In this document: piece after piece, positions 26,019 through 33,253 of the stretch | How the letters are laid out: every line of letters starts with the position of its first letter | How positions within the stretch are numbered: position 1 is the first letter of the stretch | Source of the DNA: MR-S7 sp000400995 | Lineage (GTDB): Bacteria > Pseudomonadota > Gammaproteobacteria > Burkholderiales > Burkholderiaceae_C | Assembly (NCBI RefSeq): GCF_045291395.1 | Contig: NZ_CP152342.1 | Location: 1,860,001-1,924,000 of the forward strand | Direction of reading: 5' to 3' | Length of the DNA: 64,000 nucleotides | Made by a program: the position numbers and the translations under genes | Notes under the pieces: model-generated | Told to the model about the DNA's origin: nothing | The model's database searches: none | The model's input: only the letters and a program-made list of their open reading frames with translations

Positions 26019-27427
26019 TTCGGTAGCTGCACGGGCAGCCGCAGCCGCGCAACCAGGCCGGGGTGGCCCGGCGCAAGCTCCAGCGCGCCGCCCACGCTCT
26101 CGGCGATGCGGCGCACGATCGTCAGGCCCAGGCCGCTGCCGGGACCGTTGGCGGCCTTGCGCCAGAAGCGCTCCGGCGCCTGGGCGCATTCCTCGGCCGT
26201 GAGGCCGGGACCCTGGTCGCGCACGCAGATTTCCACCCAGTCCGTGCCGCCGCTGCCGCGCTGCAACTGCAGCGTGGCGCTCGGAGGCACGGCGCCGCAG
26301 TGGCGCAGCGCGTTGTCGAGCAGGTTGGTGGTGGCGCAGGTCAGCAGGCAGGGGGCCAGGGGCAAGGCGGCGCCGCTCCACGGCCCGGGCAGCACCTGCG
26401 CATCGAGCGCGGCCGTTGCGCGGCCTTCGTCTCCCGCACGCTGCAGGGACTGCTGCACGGCCCGCTGGAACGCCTCGGCGATGGCCTCGCCCTGCGTGGC
26501 GCGCGCTGCGTCCCCGTCGCCCGTCTCCAGCCGTGCGAGCTGCAGCAGCTGCTCCAGGGTGGCGTGCATGTGGGCGATGCCCTCCTGCGCCTGGCCCAGC
26601 GCGTCCTGCGCCCTGGCGGGCGGGGCCGCCTGCTGCAGCACCAGTTGGGCCACCTGCACGTGGGTCTTGATGGCGGTGAGCGGGGTGCGCAACTCGTGCG
26701 CGGCATCGGCCGTCCAGCGGCGCTCGTGGGCGATGGAGGCCTGGATGCGCGCGAGCAGCTGGTTCAGGCTGTCCACCAGCGGTGCCAGCTCCACCGTGTC
26801 GCGGCCCGCGCTTACGGGCGTGGGGTCGTGCGGCGGGCGCTGGGCCAACTCCTCGCGCAGGTGGCGCAGCGGCCGCAGGCTGCGCGTGCTGATCCACCAG
26901 GTGAGCAACAGCACGCCCGCCAGTGCCAGCGCGAAGGGCAGCACCAGCGTGCGCACCACCGTCTGCACGAGGTGCTCGCGCACGTCCAGCCGGTCGGCCG
27001 TGGCCACGCGCAGGCCGTTGTCCTCCAGCACGTAGGTGCGCCAGGCCTTGCCGCCCTTGGTGATCTGGCCGAAGCCGGGGCCGCCGAGGGCGGAGAAGTC
27101 GGGCCCGTTGCCGGTGCGCGCAATCGTGCGGGGGGCTGGCAGCACCTCCACCTCGCTGCGCACCAGGCTCACTTCGCAGGCCACGCCGTCGCGCGCGATC
27201 ACCGACTGCAGCGCCTCCTGCTCGGCCGGCGTAGGCACCGCGCCGTGCACGGGCTGGAACTGGTGCACGATGCTCGCCACCATCTTGGCGGAGGCGATCA
27301 GCCGCTCGTCGAGCATGGTGCGCAGCTCGCGCTGCAGGTGCGTGAACTGCCACGCGGCCACGCTGCCCCAGAGCACGCACAGCGTCAGGCTCAGGCCCAG
27401 CACGAGGCGCAGGCGCAGGCTTTTCAT
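26012..27427 (-). CDS. Two-component sensor histidine kinase (QseC/TctE-like)
   Basis: This 471-residue inner-membrane kinase has a first transmembrane helix at residues about 7-24, a periplasmic sensor of about 135 residues and a second helix at about 158-178. A short linker and the dimerisation box follow, with His244 in DAAHELRTPL. The ATPase domain shows a DNALRHCG N-box, DQGPGLT and GSGLGLTIVRRI. ATG 27427 overlaps the regulator stop by four bases. The QseC-like periplasmic domain gives no ligand. The stop codon falls in repeat R6b. Confidence 0.92.
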   Translation of the reverse strand: MKSLRLRLVLGLSLTLCVLWGSVAAWQFTHLQRELRTMLDERLIASAKMVASIVHQFQPVHGAVPTPAEQEALQSVIARDGVACEVSLVRSEVEVLPAPRTIARTGNGPDFSALGGPGFGQITKGGKAWRTYVLEDNGLRVATADRLDVREHLVQTVVRTLVLPFALALAGVLLLTWWISTRSLRPLRHLREELAQRPPHDPTPVSAGRDTVELAPLVDSLNQLLARIQASIAHERRWTADAAHELRTPLTAIKTHVQVAQLVLQQAAPPARAQDALGQAQEGIAHMHATLEQLLQLARLETGDGDAARATQGEAIAEAFQRAVQQSLQRAGDEGRATAALDAQVLPGPWSGAALPLAPCLLTCATTNLLDNALRHCGAVPPSATLQLQRGSGGTDWVEICVRDQGPGLTAEECAQAPERFWRKAANGPGSGLGLTIVRRIAESVGGALELAPGHPGLVARLRLPVQLPNP

Positions 27428-28101
27428 GCGCTGCTGCGTCCTAAACGAAAACCTACGCCGCGCACCGTCTCGATGATGTCCGCGCCGAGCTTGCGGCGCA
27501 GGTGGTGCACGTGCACGTTGACGGTGTTGCTGCCGACGTCGAGGTCGAAGCCGTACAGGCTGTCGTGGAGTTGCGCGGGTGTGAGCGTGCGCCCGTGGGC
27601 CTGCAGCAGCGCGGCGAGCAGCGCCCATTCGCGGCGCGAGACGTCGACGCGCGCGCCATCGCGCCAGACCTCGGCCGTGTCCATGCGCACCTCGCAGTCG
27701 CCCAGCGCCAGCCGGTCGCTCGCGCGGCCCGCGGCGCGGCGCAGCAGGGCGCGCAGGCGCAGCACCAGCTCCTGCAGGTCGAAGGGCTTGGTCAGGTAGT
27801 CGTCGCCGCCGCCCTCGAAGCCGGCCACCTTGTCCTCCAGCGCGCCGCGCGCGGTGAGGATGAGCACCGGCACATCGACCGCCGCCGCGCGCCAGCGCCG
27901 CAGCAGGGCGATGCCGTCGCCGTCGGGCAGGCCCAGGTCGAGCACGCAGGCGGCGTACGGCGTGGCGTGGCGGGCGCCGTCCATGCGCTCTCGCGCGCTG
28001 GCCGCATCGGGCGCCACGTCGCAGGTGAAGCCGTGCAGTTCCAGCCCGGCGCGCACGCCGCTGGCCACCAGCGCGTTGTCTTCGACGATCAGGATGTGCA
28101 T
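27424..28101 (-). CDS. OmpR/QseB-family response regulator
   Basis: This 225-residue DNA-binding regulator has a receiver domain (acidic pocket Glu7/Asp8, phosphoacceptor Asp55 in VLDLGLP, LTKPFDLQELVLR) and a C-terminal winged helix (SRREWALLAALLQAHGRTLT, SNTVNVHVHHLRRKLG, TVRGVGFRL). ATG 28101 was chosen because it gives the usual HILIVEDNA start; ATG 28110 is possible. It is the first gene of a two-gene operon with the kinase and is divergent from the FAN1 gene. Confidence 0.94.
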   Translation of the reverse strand: MHILIVEDNALVASGVRAGLELHGFTCDVAPDAASARERMDGARHATPYAACVLDLGLPDGDGIALLRRWRAAAVDVPVLILTARGALEDKVAGFEGGGDDYLTKPFDLQELVLRLRALLRRAAGRASDRLALGDCEVRMDTAEVWRDGARVDVSRREWALLAALLQAHGRTLTPAQLHDSLYGFDLDVGSNTVNVHVHHLRRKLGADIIETVRGVGFRLGRSSA

Positions 28102-28171
28102 GGCGGGCAAAAAGCCCGCATTCTAGGAAGGGCGCGTTACCGCAGCATTACGGCGGCGTTGCTATCATTCA

Positions 28172-28187
28172 CTGTATAAACGCACAG
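28172..28187. promoter_or_regulatory. LexA-like SOS box upstream of the FAN1-helicase operon
   Basis: CTGTATAAACGCACAG fits the CTG-N10-CAG LexA pattern. The flanking bases extend the inverted arms to ACTGT/ACAGT, close to the E. coli consensus TACTGTATATATATACAGTA. It ends eight bases before the FAN1 ATG and lies 70 bases from the divergent response-regulator start. The match is by eye only. Confidence 0.65.
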
Positions 28188-28195
28188 TTCTTGGT

Positions 28196-29854
28196 ATGCC
28201 GCCCGGCCCGCCGCTCCCGCCCCACCGCTTCTATTACCTGCACAACTTCCAGCACGCGCTGGACTGGGTGCAGGCGCGCCATGGCGACCTGCTGGACGAG
28301 GGCGAGCAGCGATTCCTGACCCAATTCCGCGCACTGCCGCAGGACGCACGGGCGCTGCTGGTGCGCATGGTGATGCGGCGCGGGCCGTGGTTCCGCGCCG
28401 GCAAGCTGGCGTACGAGGAGATCCCCCACACCGGGGAGGCCGCCGCGCCGCTGCTGGCGCTGGGCTGGCTCTGCGCTGAACAGGATTTAAGCCTTTCCGA
28501 GCTTTTCGCCTTGCACACCAAGCGCGAGCTGCTACAGATTTTGCAGGGCGCACCGCTGCACGCCGCCATGCGCAAGGCCGACATGCTGCAGGCGCTGGCC
28601 GACCGCGCCGATCTGCGCCAGCCCTACGCCGCATGGAACCCGCAGGCCGCCGAGCCCGTCTGGCGCGTGATGGTGGGCGAGCGCTGCGAGCGCCTGCGGC
28701 TGATGTTCTTCGGCAACCTGCACCAGGGCTGGTCGGAATTCGTGCTCGCCGACCTGGGCGTGTTCCGCTACGAGGCCGTGCCGCTCGACGCCGCCTCGCG
28801 CGCCTTCCAGAGCCGCGCCGACGTGGACCGCTACCTCGCCCTGCACGCCTGCCGCCGCGCGCTGGACGAGGGCGCCGACCGCGCCGCGCTGCTGCAGGAC
28901 GCGCTGGCCTGCGCCAGCGCCCACCCCTGGCTGGAGCAGCGCCGCGCCAAGGTGCTGCTGCGCATCGGCCAGGCCTGCGAGCGCGCGCAGGACTGGCCGC
29001 TGGCCGCCCAGGCCTACACCGCCAGCCGCTTCCCCGGCGCGCGCCACCGGCACATCCGCGTGCTGGAGCGCATGGCCTGCCTGCACCAGGCGCTGGCCCT
29101 GGCCGGCCAGGCGCTGGATGCGCCCGAGAGCGAAGAAGAACGCCAGCGCGTGGCACGCATGCTGCCGCGCCTGCGCCGCAGCCTGGGGCAGGGCGCGGGC
29201 GCGCGCCGGGCCGCGCTGGCCCCGGCCGTGGCCGCGCTGCGCGAGGACGTGGCGCTGCCCGAGCCGCCCGGCGCCGTCGAATACGCGCTGCGCGACCACT
29301 GGCACCGCGCAGACGCGCCCGTGTTCTACGTGGAGAACACGCTCGTCAACGCACTGTTCGGCCTGCTGTGCTGGCCGGCCGTCTTCGCGCCGCTGCCGGG
29401 CGCGTTCTTCCACCCGTTCCAGAGCGGCCCGGCCGACCTGGGCGCGCCGGATTTCGTGGCGCGCCGCCGGCCCCTGTTCGACGCGTGCCTGGCCGAGCTG
29501 GAGGACGGCCGCCACCGCGCCACCATCCTGCAGCGCTTCGCGGACCGGCACGGCACGCAGTCGCCCTTCGTGGCCTGGGGCGCGCTGGACGAGGGCCTGC
29601 TCGCGCTGGCGCTGGACTGCATGCCGCCCGCGCACCTGCGCCTCTTCTTCGAGCGGCTGCTGCGCGACCTGAAGGGCAACCGCACCGGCCTGCCCGACCT
29701 GGTGCGCTTCTGGCCCGCCGAGCGGCGCTACGAACTGGTGGAGGTCAAGGCGCCGGGCGACAAGCTGCAGGACAACCAGATACGCTGGCTGGACTACTGC
29801 GTGGCCCAGGGCATCCCGGTGCGCGTGTGCCACGTGCAATGGCGCGCGCCATGA
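28196..29854 (+). CDS. FAN1-type structure-specific nuclease (VRR-NUC domain)
   Basis: This 552-residue protein looks like a bacterial homologue of Fanconi-associated nuclease 1, a 5-prime-flap and interstrand-crosslink nuclease. The N-terminal part begins with FYYLHNFQHALDWVQARHGDLL and has helical SAP/TPR-like segments. The conserved FYVENTLVNALFGLLCWPAVF is FAN1-like. The C-terminal VRR-NUC domain has Asp501 in GLPDLV, then Glu516 and Lys518 in VEVKAPGDKLQDNQ, the PD-(D/E)xK catalytic triad. The start lies eight bases after a LexA-like box, with no clear ribosome-binding site. Its stop overlaps the helicase start (ATGA). Confidence 0.88.
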   Translation: MPPGPPLPPHRFYYLHNFQHALDWVQARHGDLLDEGEQRFLTQFRALPQDARALLVRMVMRRGPWFRAGKLAYEEIPHTGEAAAPLLALGWLCAEQDLSLSELFALHTKRELLQILQGAPLHAAMRKADMLQALADRADLRQPYAAWNPQAAEPVWRVMVGERCERLRLMFFGNLHQGWSEFVLADLGVFRYEAVPLDAASRAFQSRADVDRYLALHACRRALDEGADRAALLQDALACASAHPWLEQRRAKVLLRIGQACERAQDWPLAAQAYTASRFPGARHRHIRVLERMACLHQALALAGQALDAPESEEERQRVARMLPRLRRSLGQGAGARRAALAPAVAALREDVALPEPPGAVEYALRDHWHRADAPVFYVENTLVNALFGLLCWPAVFAPLPGAFFHPFQSGPADLGAPDFVARRRPLFDACLAELEDGRHRATILQRFADRHGTQSPFVAWGALDEGLLALALDCMPPAHLRLFFERLLRDLKGNRTGLPDLVRFWPAERRYELVEVKAPGDKLQDNQIRWLDYCVAQGIPVRVCHVQWRAP

Positions 29855-32130
29855 AGGTGGCGGTGCGCGCCCTGTGCGAATTCACCGCGCGCACGGGCGA
29901 CCTGGACCTGCGCTTCACCCCCGCGCCCAGCGCGCTCGAGGGCATGGAGGGCCATCGCTCCGTACAGCAGCGCCGGGGCGCCGGGTACGAGGCCGAAGTG
30001 CCCCTCGAAGGCCAATTCGAGGACCTGCACGTGCGCGGCCGCGCCGACGGCTGGAACGCCGCGCTGCGGCAACTGGAGGAAATCAAGACCTACCGCGGCA
30101 CGCTCGACGGCGTGCGCCCGCACCACCGCGCGCTGCACTGGGCGCAGGCCCGCGTCTACGGCCATCTGCTGTGCCAGGCGCGCGGGCTGGCGGGGCTGAA
30201 GGTGGCGCTGGTCTACGTGAACGCCGCCACGCACGCCGAAACCGTGCTGGTGGAGGAGCACACGGCGGACGGCCTGCAGGCCTTCTTCGCCGAGCAATGC
30301 CAGCGCTACCGGGACTGGGCGCGCGCCGAGGCCGCGCACCGCCGGCAGCGCGACGCCGCGCTGGCCGCGCTGCGCTTTCCGCTGCCCGCGCTGCGCGCCG
30401 GGCAGCGCCAGCTCGCGGTGGCCGCGTACCGCACGGCCCAGGCCGGCAAGCAAGGCGAGGGCGGCCGCTGCCTGCTGGCCCAGGCGCCCACCGGCATCGG
30501 CAAGACGCTGGGCACGCTGTTCCCGCTGCTCAAGGCCATGCCCGAGGGGGCGGGGCTGGACAAGCTGTTCTTCCTCACCGCCAAGGGCACGGGCCACGGG
30601 CTGGCGCTGCACGCGCTGGCGCAGCTCCAGGCCATTCCAGTGCGCGTGCTCGACATGCAGGCGCGCGACAAGACCTGCGAGCACCCTGGCAGCGCCTGCC
30701 ACGGCGACGCCTGCCCGCTGGCGCGCGGCTTCTTCGACCGGCTGCCCACCGCCCGCGCCGCCGCGCTGCGGCAGCCCGCGCCGTGGGACGCGCCCGCCGT
30801 GCGCCAGGTGGCGCTGCGGCACGGCATCTGCCCCTACTACCTGTCGCAGGAGCTGGTGCGCTGGGCCGACGTGGTGGTGGCCGACTACCACTACTACTAC
30901 GACAGCGCCGCCATGCTCTACGCCCTCACGCGGCAGCAGGACTGGCGCGCGGCCGTGCTGGTGGACGAGGCCCACAACCTGCTGGAGCGCGCGCGGCGCA
31001 TGTACACCGCGCCGCTGTCGCAGTTCGACCTGGCCGCCGCGCGGCAGGCGGCGCACGGCCCGGTGCGCAAGGCGCTGGACGCGCTGCAGCGCCGGTGGCA
31101 GGCGCTGAACAAGGTGCAGGGCGAGGTGGACTACCGCACCTGCGCCGAGGTGCCCCCCGCGCTGCTCGCCGCCGTGCAGCGCGCCGTGGGCGCGGTGGCC
31201 GAGGTGCAGGCCGACCAGCCGCTGCCGCCGGGCGACCCGGTGCTGGCCTTCCACTGGGAGCTGCTGCACTTCCAGGCCCTGGCCGAGCAGTTCGGTCCCC
31301 ATGCGCTGTTCGACGTGCAGCGGGCCGGCCCGGCGGCGCGGCGCACGCCGGCCACCACGCTGTGCATCCGCAACGTGATCCCCGCGCCGCACCTGGCCGC
31401 GCGCCACGCGGCGGCGTGGGCCACGGTGCTGTTTTCCGGCACGCTCAGCCCGCCCGCGTTCTACCGCGACCTGCTGGGCCTGCCCGCCGGCACCGCCTGG
31501 CTGGACGTGGAGGCGCCCTTCGCCGACCACCAGCTGCAGGTGCGCGTCGCGCCGCGCATCTCCACGCGCTGGCGCGACCGCGAGGCGTCGCTCGCCCCTA
31601 TCGCCGACCTCGTGGCCGCGCAGTACGCGCGCCAGCCTGGCAACTACCTGTGCTTCGTGAGCAGCTTCGACTACCTGCAGCGCGTGGCCGCCGCGCTGGC
31701 GCAGCGCCACCCGCAGGTGCCGCTGTGGCCGCAGACGCAGGGCATGGACGACGCAGGCCGCGCCGCCTTCCTCGCCCGCTTCACCGAAGGCGGCCGGGGC
31801 GTGGGTCTGGCCGTGCTCGGCGGCGCGTTCGGCGAGGGCGTGGACCTGCCCGGCACCCGCCTGATCGGCGCCTTCATCGCCACGCTGGGCCTGCCGCAGG
31901 TCAACCCGGTGAACGACGCCATGCAGCGCGCCATCGACGCGGCCCTGGGCCCCGGCCAGGGCCATGCCTGCACCTACCTCTACCCCGGCCTGCGCAAGGT
32001 GGTGCAGGCGGCGGGGCGCGTGATCCGCACCGAGCACGACCGGGGCGTGGTGGTGCTGATGGACGACCGCTTCCAGCGCGCCGAGGTGCGCGCGCTGCTG
32101 CCGCGCTGGTGGCGGGTCGAAAGGAACTAG
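29851..32130 (+). CDS. XPD/DinG-like Fe-S DNA helicase with N-terminal PD-(D/E)xK nuclease domain
   Basis: This 759-residue protein has two parts. Residues 1 to about 165 carry a RecB/Cas4-like nuclease pattern: His35, Asp66 in RADGW, Glu77-x-Lys79 in LEEIKTYRG, and Gln99-xxx-Tyr103. The rest is an SF2 Rad3/XPD-type helicase: Walker A PTGIGKT with Lys218, four Fe-S cluster Cys at 276, 283, 288 and 327, Asp372-Glu-Ala-His in VDEAHNLLER, and the C-terminal QAAGRVIRTEHDRG motif VI. It overlaps the FAN1 gene by four bases, so a joint crosslink or replication-fork repair function is likely. ATG 29839 is an alternative start. Confidence 0.9.
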   Translation: MKVAVRALCEFTARTGDLDLRFTPAPSALEGMEGHRSVQQRRGAGYEAEVPLEGQFEDLHVRGRADGWNAALRQLEEIKTYRGTLDGVRPHHRALHWAQARVYGHLLCQARGLAGLKVALVYVNAATHAETVLVEEHTADGLQAFFAEQCQRYRDWARAEAAHRRQRDAALAALRFPLPALRAGQRQLAVAAYRTAQAGKQGEGGRCLLAQAPTGIGKTLGTLFPLLKAMPEGAGLDKLFFLTAKGTGHGLALHALAQLQAIPVRVLDMQARDKTCEHPGSACHGDACPLARGFFDRLPTARAAALRQPAPWDAPAVRQVALRHGICPYYLSQELVRWADVVVADYHYYYDSAAMLYALTRQQDWRAAVLVDEAHNLLERARRMYTAPLSQFDLAAARQAAHGPVRKALDALQRRWQALNKVQGEVDYRTCAEVPPALLAAVQRAVGAVAEVQADQPLPPGDPVLAFHWELLHFQALAEQFGPHALFDVQRAGPAARRTPATTLCIRNVIPAPHLAARHAAAWATVLFSGTLSPPAFYRDLLGLPAGTAWLDVEAPFADHQLQVRVAPRISTRWRDREASLAPIADLVAAQYARQPGNYLCFVSSFDYLQRVAAALAQRHPQVPLWPQTQGMDDAGRAAFLARFTEGGRGVGLAVLGGAFGEGVDLPGTRLIGAFIATLGLPQVNPVNDAMQRAIDAALGPGQGHACTYLYPGLRKVVQAAGRVIRTEHDRGVVVLMDDRFQRAEVRALLPRWWRVERN

Positions 32131-33044
32131 TTGCCGAACTCGGCCAGCACCGCCAGCACGCTGGCGACGGCCGGGTTCAGCGTCGGCGATGTACGGTGCG
32201 CCACCGCCATGGGCCGCAGCAGCGCGGGGGCCAGCGGGCGCACCTGCACGCCGGGCGTATCCACGCCGGGCGCTTCCACGCCGAGAGCCTCCTGCGGGTC
32301 TTGTACCTCCTCCAGCGGCAGCAGCGCCGCGCTCTGGCTGGCGGCGGCCAGGCTTTTCAGCGCGCCGGGGTAGCTCAGGGTGAGGAAGGGGCGCGGGTGG
32401 AAGCCCGCCTGCCCGAACCAGCCCGCGATCAGCCCGTGCATCTGCGTGGCCGGCGCGAACGAGGCCCAGCGCCGTTCGGCCAGCCAGGCCGGCGTGATGC
32501 GCGCGGGCGGGTTCCAGGCGCTGGGCACGACCGCCACCATGGCGTCGCTGCGCCAGGGGGTGATCTGCACCTCGGCGCTCGCGGGCTGGGGGCTGGCGAC
32601 GATGGCCACGTCCAGCGTGCCCGCCTTCAGGCGCTGCATGGCGTCGGCCGAGCCCACGGCCTCCAGCCGCACTTCCACGCCGGGGCTGCGCCGGCCCAGC
32701 GCCTCCAGCATCAGCGGCAGCAGCCGCGTGCTCACCCCGGCGGAGACGCCCACCCGCACCACGCCCGCGCGGCCGCTGGCGCGGCGCTGCACCAGGTCGA
32801 TGAGGTCGTCGCTGGCGGCGAGCAGCTTGCGCCCTTCCTCCACCAGCACCTGGCCGGCGGCGGTCAGCTCGGCCTGCCGGCGCCCGCGCACCAGCAGCGC
32901 CGCCTGCATGCGCGATTCCAGCTCCTTGATGTGCAGGCTCACCGTGGGCGGCGCCAGGTGCAGCGCCTGCGCGGCGGCGGCGAAGGTGCCCAGGTCGGCG
33001 ATGGCCACCAGCGTCTGCAATTGGTCGAGGTTGAGGTTACGCAT
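32127..33044 (-). CDS. LysR-family transcriptional regulator
   Basis: This 305-residue regulator has the N-terminal helix-turn-helix (LDQLQTLVAIADLGTFAAAAQAL, LAPPTVSLHIKELESRM) and a ligand domain (VRVGVSAGVSTRLLPLMLEAL). ATG 33044 was chosen by family alignment; a TTG at 33062 is also in frame. It is convergent with the helicase gene and the two share the palindrome CTAG, each reading TAG as its stop. Its target is unknown; the adjacent small gene and the ttr operon are candidates. Confidence 0.9.
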   Translation of the reverse strand: MRNLNLDQLQTLVAIADLGTFAAAAQALHLAPPTVSLHIKELESRMQAALLVRGRRQAELTAAGQVLVEEGRKLLAASDDLIDLVQRRASGRAGVVRVGVSAGVSTRLLPLMLEALGRRSPGVEVRLEAVGSADAMQRLKAGTLDVAIVASPQPASAEVQITPWRSDAMVAVVPSAWNPPARITPAWLAERRWASFAPATQMHGLIAGWFGQAGFHPRPFLTLSYPGALKSLAAASQSAALLPLEEVQDPQEALGVEAPGVDTPGVQVRPLAPALLRPMAVAHRTSPTLNPAVASVLAVLAEFGN

Positions 33045-33054
33045 CAGTATTCCT

Positions 33055-33076
33055 GAATTCAATCTTCATGGAATTC
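33055..33076. promoter_or_regulatory. Paired GAATTC palindromes, possible LysR operator
   Basis: GAATTC at 33055-33060 and again at 33071-33076, 16 bases apart, lie just upstream of the LysR start in the gap to the small plus-strand gene. ATTCCTGAAT at 33052-33059 adds a further inverted motif. The spacing is about 1.5 helical turns. A binding role is inferred from position only. Confidence 0.35.
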
Positions 33077-33116
33077 AACTTTACAGATGGTACCCGCGCC
33101 GCGACATTCGCAGCCC

Positions 33117-33251
33117 ATGGCCCACGACGACACCCCGCGCCCCACGCTGCCCGGCCGCCTGCGCACCTGGCTCGCACGCCTGCAGGCGGCCCTGGCGCGC
33201 GCCGAGCGGCACATCACCGAGAACTTCCGGGTGCCGCCGCACGGCGGCTGA
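33117..33251 (+). CDS. Small hypothetical protein (44 residues)
   Basis: A 44-codon frame starts MAHDDTPRPTLPGRLRTWL and ends in FRVPPHGG. It is basic and helical in the middle (RTWLARLQAALARAERHI), with no signal peptide. It is divergent from the LysR gene and convergent with ttrA, with two bases between its stop and the ttrA stop. No clear ribosome-binding site is visible, so it may not be translated. I recognise no family. Confidence 0.35.
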   Translation: MAHDDTPRPTLPGRLRTWLARLQAALARAERHITENFRVPPHGG

Positions 33252-33253
33252 GA

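Noticed and set aside
28480..28560. Further copy of the dispersed repeat inside the FAN1 gene
   Set aside because: CTGCGCTGAACAGG and AAGCGCGAGCTGCTA look slightly similar but lack the stem symmetry and the tail.
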